From Chloroflexota bacterium (GTDB taxonomy: Bacteria > Chloroflexota > Anaerolineae > Anaerolineales > Anaerolineaceae): 64,000 nucleotides of DNA. A program made the position numbers and the translations under genes. Every line of letters starts with the position of its first letter. The first letter of the stretch is position 1. The notes under the pieces are model-generated. The model was not told the DNA's origin. It did not search any database and saw only the letters and a program-made list of their open reading frames with translations. The stretch is from contig CP069394.1 of NCBI GenBank assembly GCA_016887485.1, positions 682,001 through 746,000 of the forward strand. The letters run 5' to 3'. Shown here in pieces: positions 18,106 through 26,548 of the stretch.

Positions 18106-18713
18106 GGTTGTTCCACAACTAAATAATCTCGCAGGCTTTCGACAGTTGCATCACCAATTCCGCTGACATTTACCAGATCGTCGAGGGTGGCAAAGGGACC
18201 ATGTTGTTCTCGATAGATCAGAATGTCCTCGGCTTTGGAGGGGCCGATCCCAGGTAGAGATTCCAACTCTTCCTGGGTTGCCGTATTGAGGTTTAGTGGA
18301 TAGCTGAACCCGTTATCACTGGCGATATAACCCGGTGCATTAGCGGCGGTTTCCGGGATATCTTCGTTCACGGCAGGAAGGTAGTAATATTCACCATCCT
18401 GCAACTTCATAGTGACGTTGATTCGATCGAGATCCGCATCCGAGGTCAGATTACCTGCTGCAACGATCAGATCTTCCAATCTCGCGTCGGCATTGAGGGA
18501 ATAGACGCCGGGTGAATGGACAGCACCGCCAATTTGGACCAGGATGGGCTCTGGAGTTCGAGTGGGCAGGGGCAAGCCGGTGGTTGTGGCGGTGGGTGCC
18601 GGTAACAAAGTAATTGGGACACCCTGCCTGGGCTGAGCGATCAATAGGATCAGACCCGCAGCCAACAGCCCGATGAGTAATCCGGACAGGAGTAATAGCC
18701 AAGGTTTATTCAT
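18102..18713 (-). CDS. comEA: ComEA-like helix-hairpin-helix protein
   Basis: 203 aa: a single N-terminal membrane helix (about 5-27), a Thr/Pro linker, an SLBB-like domain (VQIGGAVHSPGVYSLNADARLEDL) and C-terminal tandem helix-hairpin-helix motifs (LNLNTATQEELESLPGIGPS and LVNVSGIGDATVESLRDYL). This is the layout of the competence DNA receptor ComEA, which binds double-stranded DNA outside the membrane. comEC is not adjacent, so a role in DNA uptake is by family only. Start ATG 18713 follows GGAGGGG. Confidence 0.87.
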   Translation of the reverse strand: MNKPWLLLLSGLLIGLLAAGLILLIAQPRQGVPITLLPAPTATTTGLPLPTRTPEPILVQIGGAVHSPGVYSLNADARLEDLIVAAGNLTSDADLDRINVTMKLQDGEYYYLPAVNEDIPETAANAPGYIASDNGFSYPLNLNTATQEELESLPGIGPSKAEDILIYREQHGPFATLDDLVNVSGIGDATVESLRDYLVVEQP

Positions 18714-18734
18714 TTTCCCCTCCAAAATTGGTAA

Positions 18735-19631
18735 TTAAACGACCGGAAAATCTTCTTTCTCTGCCTGTTCCATAGCATACATGGTTTCAAAAGCGGTGAT
18801 TGAGACTTCCAGCATTTCTTCGGTGGGCTCGCGGGTGGTCAATTGCTGCAGCGCCAGGTTGGGCTTGATGAGCACTTTCACGAAGGGCGATTCCAGGTGA
18901 TTTGCCATCCAGCGAATGTATTCATAGGCAATACCCGCCAGCACAGGGATCATCAGGACGCGGGTGAGCAACCGCCAATGTAAAGGAAGCGGCCCGAAGA
19001 GAGAGAAAACAATGATCGAGAGCAGCACCAGGGTTAGGATAAAGGAAGTACCGCACCGAGGATGCTCGAGAGAGTAAGTTTTGACAACCTCGGGGGTTAA
19101 ATTAGCGTTATCCTCAAACGCATTGATGGTTTTGTGCTCAGCACCGTGATACATGAAAACCCGCTCAATATCGGGCATCTTTCCGATAGCCCATAAATAG
19201 ACTATCAGGATGATCAAACGCAGGAGGCCTTCCATCAGGTTGATTATCCAGTGGCTGGTTGTAATGACCTTTTCTAATAGCCCCGATATTAGGGCTGGAA
19301 GGAGAAAGAACAAACCAATCCCCATTAACAGAGAGAAAGCGAGAGTCAGGTAAAGCGCAGGGCCTTCCAGTTTCTCATCCTCGCCGGTTTGGATATTTGC
19401 TGAATCAGTTAGATACCGCATCCCCAAACCCAAGGCATCCCATAAAATGATGAGGCCTCTGAGGAAAGGGATTTTTCGGATATTGGTCATATAGATACCG
19501 GTCAGGGGTTCCTGACTGACGACGATTTCGCCTTCAGGGTTGCGGTTCGCCATTGCAATGGAGGATTGACCGCGCATTAACACGCCTTCAATCACTGCCT
19601 GGCCGCCATAAGAGGGCATTCTTTCTTTCAC
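18735..19631 (-). CDS. DUF1385 family membrane protein (YqhQ-like)
   Basis: 298 aa. The N-terminal SYGGQAVIEGVLMRG and the central YHGAEHKTINAFE with EHPRCGTSF are hallmark motifs of DUF1385. Membrane helices are at about 95-118, 130-150 and 195-240. The family is widespread in Firmicutes and Chloroflexota; its biochemical role is not known. The start is a GTG at 19631 preceded by AAGGA; ATG 19619 is an alternative. It follows the M20 peptidase gene by 17 bases. Confidence 0.85.
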   Translation of the reverse strand: MKERMPSYGGQAVIEGVLMRGQSSIAMANRNPEGEIVVSQEPLTGIYMTNIRKIPFLRGLIILWDALGLGMRYLTDSANIQTGEDEKLEGPALYLTLAFSLLMGIGLFFLLPALISGLLEKVITTSHWIINLMEGLLRLIILIVYLWAIGKMPDIERVFMYHGAEHKTINAFEDNANLTPEVVKTYSLEHPRCGTSFILTLVLLSIIVFSLFGPLPLHWRLLTRVLMIPVLAGIAYEYIRWMANHLESPFVKVLIKPNLALQQLTTREPTEEMLEVSITAFETMYAMEQAEKEDFPVV

Positions 19632-19648
19632 ATTTTGTCCTTAACTCT

Positions 19649-21016
19649 TTAGAAGCTCAAATAGAAACGGATCAGAGCCTGCACGCCTTTTTTGTGGGTT
19701 GGCAGGTGGAGTCGCTCATTCGGCGAATGGATTTGATCGTCGGGCAAGCCGAAGCCGGTCAGGATGGAGTCGACGCCGAGGATATTCTTCATAGAGGTCG
19801 CTACGGGAATGGAGCCACCCTCACGTTTCTTAATCGGCTTGACATGCCAGGTCTCTTCCAAGGCTTGCATGAAGAGATCAACCCCGGGGGCCTCATCTGT
19901 AATATAGGCGGGCGCACCGGACATTGAAATCAATTCCCATTTCACGGTATTCGGCACATGGGCTTCGAGGTACGCTGTCAGGCCTTTTTCAACGTCCTTC
20001 GGGTCCTGATCCGGTACGAGTCGGGTAGAGATTTTGGCCATTGCGTAGGCGGGAATGATGGTCTTGGCACCGGGCTCAATATAGCCGGCATAGAGACCGT
20101 TCACATCCAGAGTCGGCCTGGCACCGATCCGCTCAACTGGTGGGAAGGCTTGCTCGCCACCCAGAGCAGGGACGCCGGTGATCTTTTTGAAGAATTCATC
20201 GTCCATGCCGATGCGGGAGAGCTCATCGCTTTCTTGGGGGCTGATCTTGCGGACCTTATCATAGAAACCGGGCAGGGTAACGGTTCCGTTTTCATCGTGC
20301 ATGCCTGCAATAAGTTTTGCCAGAACATTGGCGGGGTTATCAACGACTCCGCCGAAAATGCCGGAGTGAAGGTCTGCATTGGGACCGTAAATCCGTAATT
20401 CAAAATAGGCCAGGCCGCGCAGGGCGTAAATGATTGTCGGTTGATCGGGCGCCAGCATGTCGGCATCCGTATTCAAGACAAGATCACATTTGAGCATGTC
20501 TTTATATTCTTCAAGGAATGGATCGAGGCTGGGGGAACCAATCTCTTCTTCACCCTCAAACAAGATCTTGATATTGACGGCAAGATCGCTGGTCTTGAGG
20601 ATGGATTCGAGGGCTGAAATATTGGCCCAAATTTGCCCTTTCATATCAGAGGCGCCGCGGGCAAAGAGGTAATCGTCTCGGATGGTAGGCTCAAAGGGAG
20701 GCGTTTTCCATTCATCCAAGGGGTCAGGTGGCTGGACGTCATAATGCCCATAGATCAAAACGGTGGGCTTTTCCGGATCTACCAGATAATCCGCATAAAT
20801 CAGGGGATGGCGAGGGGTTTCATAAGCTTTGACGTTATTCAAGCCAATGGATTTGAGTTTATCAACGATGAAATTCGCAGCCTTTAGAATATCACCCTTG
20901 GCTTCTTCGGAAGCTGAAATGGATGGGATACTCAGGAGCGTTTTAAACTGGCTGAACAGATCGTCATAATGGGATTGATAGTAGGCGATTGCCTCAGAGA
21001 TATTGTTTGATGTCAT
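19649..21016 (-). CDS. M20 family metallopeptidase (dipeptidase)
   Basis: 455 aa, ArgE/DapE/CNDP-like dizinc peptidase. Metal ligands are visible in GHYDVQPPDP, RGASDMKGQ, FEGEEEIGSPS and the C-terminal IHSPNERL. The sequence is closest to the dipeptidase group annotated as PRK08201-like/CNDP. It is probably cytosolic and hydrolyses dipeptides or acylated amino acids. The ribosome-binding site is GGAAGGA. It is the first gene of the eleven-gene minus-strand series and is divergent from trxB, with 204 bases between them. Confidence 0.9.
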   Translation of the reverse strand: MTSNNISEAIAYYQSHYDDLFSQFKTLLSIPSISASEEAKGDILKAANFIVDKLKSIGLNNVKAYETPRHPLIYADYLVDPEKPTVLIYGHYDVQPPDPLDEWKTPPFEPTIRDDYLFARGASDMKGQIWANISALESILKTSDLAVNIKILFEGEEEIGSPSLDPFLEEYKDMLKCDLVLNTDADMLAPDQPTIIYALRGLAYFELRIYGPNADLHSGIFGGVVDNPANVLAKLIAGMHDENGTVTLPGFYDKVRKISPQESDELSRIGMDDEFFKKITGVPALGGEQAFPPVERIGARPTLDVNGLYAGYIEPGAKTIIPAYAMAKISTRLVPDQDPKDVEKGLTAYLEAHVPNTVKWELISMSGAPAYITDEAPGVDLFMQALEETWHVKPIKKREGGSIPVATSMKNILGVDSILTGFGLPDDQIHSPNERLHLPTHKKGVQALIRFYLSF

Positions 21017-21115
21017 TTTATTCCTTCCAGTTGAAATTGACCTCCTGAATTATATGTCATCTTAGTAAAAATTGGTAATTTTAGTCTGATTTTGATTAAT
21101 ATTTTGGTATTTTAC

Positions 21116-21144
21116 TTGACGGAGGATTTCCAGTTAGGCATAAT
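21116..21144 (+). promoter_or_regulatory. trxB: Sigma-70-type promoter of trxB
   Basis: TTGACG at 21116-21121 and CATAAT at 21139-21144 are separated by exactly 17 bases. The predicted start near 21151 leaves a leader of about 70 bases before the trxB ATG, with TAAGGAGG just upstream of the gene. Of the promoters seen with a conventional leader this is the best. Confidence 0.6.
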
Positions 21145-21220
21145 GGATAAGGTATTTTGTAACCGTTTCCGGCATAATCGCATCATAATTTTGATAATTA
21201 ACTAAGGAGGCCGAGACAAT

Positions 21221-22165
21221 ATGGCAAATGAAAAAGAGATTGTGCAACGAGATCTGATCATCTTAGGATCGGGACCGGCCGGTCTTTCTGCGGCAATTTA
21301 TGCTGCCAGGGCGCATCTGCACCCACTGGTTCTCACTGGAATGTCCCTGCATGGTCAGGCGGCAACCACGGATACGATTGAAAACTATCCTGGTTTTCCT
21401 GAAGGTGTGGGTGGCTCTGAGTTAGGTATGCTTTTCCAGACTCAGGCTGAGCGGTTTGGCGCCGAGATCATTATGGATCATGCGACATCCGTTGACTTGA
21501 AACAACGACCCATCAAAATTGAATCCTATGGGAAAGAATATCAGTGCGAGAGTTTGATCATCACCACCGGTGCAGACCCAAGGAAACTTGGAATCCCTGG
21601 GGAAAAGGAATTCACCGGTAAGGGCGTCTCCTACTGCGGGACTTGCGATGGATGGTTCTTTAAGGATAAGGATATTGTTGTGGTTGGCGGCGGCGACAGC
21701 GCTTTGGAAGAAGGTCTGTTCCTGACACGCTTTGCCAACAGCGTCACGATCATTCACCGGCGAGATGAACTCCGCGCTGGAGCCATCCTGCGCAAACGGG
21801 CAATGGAACATCCCAAGATCAAATTCGTTTGGGATAGCGTTGTGACGGAAATCATGGGTGTCGACGCTGTGAATGCCGTCAAGCTGAAAAACGTCAAGAC
21901 TGAGGAAGAAACGATCCATAATACGGACGGTATCTTCATATTCATTGGTCATATCCCCAATTCAATGCTATTTAAAGGGCAAATTGATATGGATAAGGCC
22001 GGTTATATCATCACTAATGGTGTGATGGAAACGTCGGTGCCAGGTGTTTATGCTGCCGGCGAGATCACTGATTCTCATTTCCGCCAGGTAATCACCTCTG
22101 CAGGTATGGGCGCTGCGGCAGCCATTCAGGCCACACATTTCCTGGAAAACCTGGAAGCTGGATAA
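21221..22165 (+). CDS. trxB: Thioredoxin reductase
   Basis: 314 aa, the low-molecular-weight bacterial type. FAD-binding GSGPAGLSAA is near the N-terminus, the redox disulfide reads CGTC (in GVSYCGTCDGWFF; E. coli has CATC), NADPH-binding is GGGDSALEEG, and the C-terminal FAD segment is GVYAAGEITDSHFRQV. It reduces thioredoxin with NADPH and is possibly a ferredoxin- or NADH-using variant, because the NADPH phosphate motif HRRDELRAG is present but neighbours give no further hint. A strong ribosome-binding site AAGGAGG lies 13 bases before the ATG. It is monocistronic, ending at a strong terminator. Confidence 0.95.
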   Translation: MANEKEIVQRDLIILGSGPAGLSAAIYAARAHLHPLVLTGMSLHGQAATTDTIENYPGFPEGVGGSELGMLFQTQAERFGAEIIMDHATSVDLKQRPIKIESYGKEYQCESLIITTGADPRKLGIPGEKEFTGKGVSYCGTCDGWFFKDKDIVVVGGGDSALEEGLFLTRFANSVTIIHRRDELRAGAILRKRAMEHPKIKFVWDSVVTEIMGVDAVNAVKLKNVKTEEETIHNTDGIFIFIGHIPNSMLFKGQIDMDKAGYIITNGVMETSVPGVYAAGEITDSHFRQVITSAGMGAAAAIQATHFLENLEAG

Positions 22166-22185
22166 GTGCTTATATTCATAAAAAG

Positions 22186-22215
22186 AAAAACCGGAGGTTA
22201 CTACCTCCGGTTTTT
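22186..22215. terminator. Strong hairpin terminator between trxB and the LysM gene
   Basis: AAAAACCGGAGGT at 22186-22198 pairs with ACCTCCGGTTTTT at 22203-22215 around a four-base loop TACT. U-tracts occur on both strands, so it should terminate both convergent genes. Confidence 0.88.
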
Positions 22216-22235
22216 TAGTTACGTATAGATCCAGC

Positions 22236-23399
22236 TTAGGGTGTTGGTGTGACGGTTGCGGGAACGGAACTGCTTGTACTGAACCAGCCAAATACCCGTT
22301 GGTCACTTAGATTACCTGCAGAGACCCAGTTGTCAGCTTCTGTTGCACCACCACCAACCTGTCTTGCGATGTAAACGGACCAGCGGTAGATATGGGGGAT
22401 GCCATCCGTCGGCATCATGGATTGCGGGAGGATGTAGGAAGTATCCGTGACGAAATCTGTGATGGTCTCGCGGTTGTCACTGGTCAGATCAACGATGGTG
22501 ATTGCATAAGCTTCATCACCTAATAATTCGCCGACCGCTGCCCACTGGAGGGTGATAGACGTTGATCCAACAAACGAAGCGCCATCCGCAGGGAGCAACA
22601 AATTGGGGCCGGGATAAGGCGGGGGAGTCGTTGGGGTCGGGGTGGGGCCCTGAGTGGGTACTCGCTCACAAAGCGGAATGGTCAGTGGCATACCTTCAAA
22701 GACCGTGTCACTCGTCATGCCATTGTATTCCTTAATGGAGGTCATGCTCACATCATAGTAATCAGCGATCGTGCTAAGTGTGTCGTTCGCTTGTACAGTA
22801 TATTCCACGGTGCCACACGCTGATTCGGTCTTTTCAACATCGCTCAGGGTTGCTGTGGGCTGCGGTGAAGCAGTAGGGGTAGGCTGAGGGATGTTTAGCT
22901 GCTGATTCTCATAGAGGATACAGTCAGAAGTTAGGTTGTTTTCAAGGATGATGCTCTGGACTGAGATACCGAAGGCGAAAGCAATATCAGAACAGGTTTC
23001 GTTCGCTTTAACGACATAGCTTAGGGTGGGTAAAGGCGTCCAGGTCGGTTCCATGGTTGCCGTTTGGGTAACTGTTGGGGTAAGTGAGACCGTGGGGCTG
23101 ACTGTTGCCGTGCCCATTGCTTCAACTGTTTCCGGATTGCCATCTTGAGCTGACCCACTGAGGATCAGGAAGACAACGACGGCACCAAGGGTAATGAATA
23201 GTGCCAGAAGTCCCAGCGCTGCAGGCAGGCTGAGTGTGATTTCAGGTAGCCTTTTGGCCTTGACGCCGCTGCTTTTCTTGAGATCTGCTTTGGCATCCAA
23301 TTCTGTACCACAGACAAGGCACCTGGTTGCGGACTCATTCAAGCGCGTTCCACAAACGGGACATAGTTTCGTTTTGGTGTTATTCGTTTCTTGGCTCAT
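22236..23399 (-). CDS. Membrane LysM protein with N-terminal zinc ribbon
   Basis: 387 aa. Order of parts: a cytosolic zinc ribbon with four cysteines (CPVCGTRLNESATRCLVCG, residues 13-31), a membrane helix at about 57-82, a Thr/Ser/Pro linker, LysM repeats at about 124-170 and 195-240, a Pro/Thr spacer, and a C-terminal beta-rich domain (about 260-375) resembling an Ig/fibronectin-like module. The LysM part would bind peptidoglycan outside the membrane. The combination of an intracellular ribbon with extracellular LysM is not a named family I know. The start at ATG 23399 has no clear ribosome-binding site; a TATACT lies 14 bases upstream. Confidence 0.75.
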   Translation of the reverse strand: MSQETNNTKTKLCPVCGTRLNESATRCLVCGTELDAKADLKKSSGVKAKRLPEITLSLPAALGLLALFITLGAVVVFLILSGSAQDGNPETVEAMGTATVSPTVSLTPTVTQTATMEPTWTPLPTLSYVVKANETCSDIAFAFGISVQSIILENNLTSDCILYENQQLNIPQPTPTASPQPTATLSDVEKTESACGTVEYTVQANDTLSTIADYYDVSMTSIKEYNGMTSDTVFEGMPLTIPLCERVPTQGPTPTPTTPPPYPGPNLLLPADGASFVGSTSITLQWAAVGELLGDEAYAITIVDLTSDNRETITDFVTDTSYILPQSMMPTDGIPHIYRWSVYIARQVGGGATEADNWVSAGNLSDQRVFGWFSTSSSVPATVTPTP

Positions 23400-23474
23400 A
23401 ATAATTCTGGACTAGTATACCCCAAGGCAAAGAACTTGACCATGAAAAAAATTTAGGGATTACTTTAGGGGTAG

Positions 23475-23483
23475 TGGTATAAC
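23475..23483 (+). promoter_or_regulatory. hemW: Extended -10 box abutting the hemW start
   Basis: TGGTATAAC at 23475-23483 matches an extended -10 element (TGnTATAAT with one change). Only seven bases (TGGGATT) separate it from ATG 23491, and there is no ribosome-binding site upstream, which fits a leaderless transcript. Confidence 0.45.
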
Positions 23484-23490
23484 TGGGATT

Positions 23491-24675
23491 ATGAATACCA
23501 GCCTATATATTCATATTCCATTCTGCAAACATCGCTGTCATTATTGTGATTTTATCACAACTGCCGGGCGCGAGCGTGATCTGCCGGGTTATGCGGATGC
23601 GCTAGACAAAGAACTTCGTATAGCCACTAATTGCTCTTCAAAAATCAAACTTCATTCCATTTACTTTGGTGGAGGGACACCTTCTCTGGTATCGCTTAAG
23701 AATTTTGAAAATATCCTTAGAGCAATAAGGGCAAGCTATGAGCTAACGGAGGATTGCGAGATTAGCCTGGAGGCGAACCCAGGGACGATTAACCCAGCTT
23801 ACTTGCATGGCCTTCGCTCACTTGGGTTCAATCGGCTTAGTTTGGGGGTGCAATCCACGGATTCATTTGACCTAAAGAGGCTGGACCGCATTCACAATAT
23901 TCAGGATGTGATCAACTCAGTAACAGATGCGAGAAGGGCGGGGTTTGATAACATCAACTTGGACCTGATCTTTGGATTACCCTGGCAGGACCTGGAGAGC
24001 TGGCGAAATTCCTTACAAAGGGCGATTTACCTCTCACCGGAGCATTTCTCGCTCTATTCTCTCATCATAGAAGAGGGGACTGCTCTCTATCGTTGGCATC
24101 AAAAAGGCCTGATTGAACCCCAGGATCAGGACCTTCAGGCAGATATGTATGAACTGGCGATGGATATGCTGTCCGCCGCCGGATATGAACATTATGAAAT
24201 CTCAAACTGGGCAAAGGTGGATGCCAACAGAGATTATCGCTGCCGGCACAATTTGCAGTATTGGTTGAACGATCCCTATATTGGCGCTGGAGCAGGGGCG
24301 CAGGGGTATTTTGAACATCAGCGCCTGGTCAATACACCCAGACTGGCGGATTATCTGTTAAGAATGAATTCAAATGAATTTAATGATTTCACTTTCCCTG
24401 ACACACCAGCAATCATTTCCAGTGAATTTGTTGATCTTGAAACTCGGATGAATGATGAGTTGATGTTGGGATTGCGTTTGATAGAACAAGGTGTTAATTC
24501 CAGCGAATTCTATAAGCGTTATCAGGTGCCGCTGGAAGATAAATTCAGCACAGAAATCGAACGATTTCTGGACCTGGGTTTATTGGAATGGGCAGGTGAT
24601 GGGGATGATAAACGGATCCGGTTGACGCACCATGGAATCATGGTCGCCAATCAGGTCTTTATGGCATTTGTCTGA
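23491..24675 (+). CDS. hemW: HemW-like radical SAM protein
   Basis: 394 aa. The radical-SAM cluster motif is CKHRCHYC (Cys-x3-Cys-x2-Cys) within YIHIPFCKHRCHYCDF, and the SAM-binding GGGTPSLVS follows. The C-terminal HemN-like domain is present (about 300-394). The N-terminal cysteine that helps distinguish true HemN (CPDH oxidase) is lacking, as in HemW, which is a haem chaperone rather than an oxidase. Older annotations call it oxygen-independent coproporphyrinogen III oxidase-like. It is convergent with the L,D-transpeptidase gene with two bases between stops and no terminator. Confidence 0.9.
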   Translation: MNTSLYIHIPFCKHRCHYCDFITTAGRERDLPGYADALDKELRIATNCSSKIKLHSIYFGGGTPSLVSLKNFENILRAIRASYELTEDCEISLEANPGTINPAYLHGLRSLGFNRLSLGVQSTDSFDLKRLDRIHNIQDVINSVTDARRAGFDNINLDLIFGLPWQDLESWRNSLQRAIYLSPEHFSLYSLIIEEGTALYRWHQKGLIEPQDQDLQADMYELAMDMLSAAGYEHYEISNWAKVDANRDYRCRHNLQYWLNDPYIGAGAGAQGYFEHQRLVNTPRLADYLLRMNSNEFNDFTFPDTPAIISSEFVDLETRMNDELMLGLRLIEQGVNSSEFYKRYQVPLEDKFSTEIERFLDLGLLEWAGDGDDKRIRLTHHGIMVANQVFMAFV

Positions 24676-24677
24676 GA

Positions 24678-25697
24678 CTAGACAACAGAAATTGGGGTGC
24701 CATACCCCATCGTGCGGGTGAAGAGATGGGGGTCAAAGGCGGGTTCCGCCCAGCGGAAAAGCCATTTTGCATCAGAATTACGCATATTGACACAGCCGTG
24801 GCTCATTTGGATGCCAAAATTGTCATGCCAGTAGGTGCCGTGGGTGGCGACACCGGATTCCAGGACAAAGAAACAGCACCAGGGCACGCCCATCAATTCA
24901 TAGGCATGGATGTTGGATGTGATATGCCCGTCTCCCATGTGTTTGGAGGCATATTTGGATTGGATGTGGAAATCACCAGCCGGGGTCGCCATTTCAGGCG
25001 TGAGCAGGCCGCTGGAAATCTTGGTCTGAAGAACGATACTGCTGCCCTCAAAAGCGGTCAGTTCCTGACGAGAGAGAGACACTTCAATTCGTTTTTGACC
25101 GGCGGGAATTTCAGGATGAATGGGGTCCAGCTCATAATCCGGGATGATGCGCATGTGTTCAGCAGGTATAGCGAAACGCAGCCGGGTTAGCTCATCTTCG
25201 AGCTCATACCAGGGCATGCCATCCGGCCCGGTGATGATGTCCATGATCCAGTGGACGGATTGGTAATAGAGCCGGGAGAGTTCCGTCCAGCCATAGGAGG
25301 TATACCGATAGGCCCGGGTGTACGGAACCGTGACTTCACCAAGCTGACCATCTGCATGGATGCTGGTTACAACATTGTTAAGAATATTTTCAACCTCGAC
25401 CAGGTGACCGCTGTGAACATATCCTCCCCAGACTTTGTACCAGATGGGGTTCCATTCAGGGCCGTCCGGTGACTCGACTGTGCTATAGACATTGATCAGG
25501 TCATCGAGATAGCGTTGATAGAAAATTGCGCTGTCATCGGATGGCAGATAACGAATAGCCACGTTTTCAGAGCCCACCCGCATCAAACGACGCTGGGTGG
25601 GTTCATCGGTTTTTGTTAGTGGGGAAAATGCCAGGGAGGACAGGCTAAGCGCGCCTAATTTGAGAAAATCCCTGCGCGAATAGGTCTTGTTGGTCAT
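24678..25697 (-). CDS. Tat-exported L,D-transpeptidase (YkuD domain)
   Basis: 339 aa. The N-terminus has a twin-arginine signal (SRRDFLKLGALSLSSLAFS). A domain of about 150 residues precedes the YkuD catalytic domain, whose motif is HGTYWHDN followed by MSHGCVNMRN with the catalytic Cys. It should form 3-3 cross-links in peptidoglycan or attach proteins to it, outside the membrane. The gene starts directly after a perfect consensus promoter, eight bases from TATAAT to ATG, with no ribosome-binding site, so it is likely translated from a leaderless mRNA. Confidence 0.9.
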   Translation of the reverse strand: MTNKTYSRRDFLKLGALSLSSLAFSPLTKTDEPTQRRLMRVGSENVAIRYLPSDDSAIFYQRYLDDLINVYSTVESPDGPEWNPIWYKVWGGYVHSGHLVEVENILNNVVTSIHADGQLGEVTVPYTRAYRYTSYGWTELSRLYYQSVHWIMDIITGPDGMPWYELEDELTRLRFAIPAEHMRIIPDYELDPIHPEIPAGQKRIEVSLSRQELTAFEGSSIVLQTKISSGLLTPEMATPAGDFHIQSKYASKHMGDGHITSNIHAYELMGVPWCCFFVLESGVATHGTYWHDNFGIQMSHGCVNMRNSDAKWLFRWAEPAFDPHLFTRTMGYGTPISVV

Positions 25698-25705
25698 AGC
25701 TCAGG

Positions 25706-25733
25706 ATTATACCCAGTGGATGGGTACTGTCAA
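25706..25733 (-). promoter_or_regulatory. Perfect consensus promoter of the L,D-transpeptidase gene, probably leaderless
   Basis: On the minus strand TTGACA (25733-25728) and TATAAT (25711-25706) are separated by 16 bases, both hexamers perfect. The -35 box overlaps the stop codon of the upstream HAD phosphatase gene (stop at 25732-25730). The -10 lies eight bases before ATG 25697, so the transcript should begin at or next to the start codon. Confidence 0.75.
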
Positions 25734-26503
25734 TCGTCAAATTCTTCGGGCATGATCTCCGCAACGGATTTTCGGATGAAAGTCGGAAGGTAGGGATATT
25801 TATCAATATCTTCTTCCTTGGTGGAGCCGCTGAGTACGAGGATTGTCTCCATACCGCTGGTGACACCAGCCACAACATCCGTATCCATCCGGTCGCCAAT
25901 CATGATTGTATTTTCTGAATGGACGTTCAGGTAATTTAGAGCAGTGCGCATCATCAGGGCATTGGGTTTGCCGACGAAGAAGGGAGAAACACCGCTGGCT
26001 TTTTCAATCAAGGCAGCCATCGCACCGCAGGCGGGCACTAAACCGCCCTCGCTGGGTCCGGAAGCATCAGGATTTGTGGCAATGAACCGGGCGCCGGAAT
26101 CGTGGATTAACCGGATGGCTTTCTTGATCATCTGGAAGTCATAGGCCAGAGTTTCACCTAAGACGACATAATCGGGTTCCACATCGGTGATGATGTAGCC
26201 AATATCATGGATCGCTTCGGTCAGGCCGCTTTCTCCGAGGACAAAGGCTTTGCCATCGGGGCGCTGCTGGTGCAGGAATGCCGCCGTAGCAAGGGCTGAG
26301 GAGAAGATTTGGTTCTCTTCGATTTGAATGTCAATCGCCTGAAGGCGGTGAGCAAGGTCCCGAGGTGTATACATCGGGTTATTGGTCAGCAAAAGGAATT
26401 TTCGTTTCTGTTTCCGCAGCCGCGTAATAAATTCATCCGCACCAGGGATAATCTGCTTGCCCTGAACGAGGACTCCGTCCATATCAATTATAAAATTCTT
26501 CAT
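25730..26503 (-). CDS. HAD-IIA family phosphatase (NagD-like)
   Basis: 257 aa. HAD motif I is DMDGVL at residues 7-12, motif II is the Thr in LLLTNNP, motif III is the Lys in FVGKPNA, and motif IV is [10 protein letters not shown]. The C2 cap of the IIA subclass lies between motifs II and III. Family members remove phosphate from ribonucleotide monophosphates, 2-phosphoglycolate or sugar phosphates. A second paralogue of the same subclass is at 53024-53815. Only a weak GAAAG precedes the ATG. Confidence 0.88.
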   Translation of the reverse strand: MKNFIIDMDGVLVQGKQIIPGADEFITRLRKQKRKFLLLTNNPMYTPRDLAHRLQAIDIQIEENQIFSSALATAAFLHQQRPDGKAFVLGESGLTEAIHDIGYIITDVEPDYVVLGETLAYDFQMIKKAIRLIHDSGARFIATNPDASGPSEGGLVPACGAMAALIEKASGVSPFFVGKPNALMMRTALNYLNVHSENTIMIGDRMDTDVVAGVTSGMETILVLSGSTKEEDIDKYPYLPTFIRKSVAEIMPEEFDD

Positions 26504-26548
26504 TAGACTTAATATCTTTCTCTTATTATTATCAACAATTATCGCTAT

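Noticed and set aside
21422-21952. A 176-codon minus-strand frame over trxB
   Set aside because: Antisense to the conserved FAD and NADPH regions of trxB; no protein features of its own.
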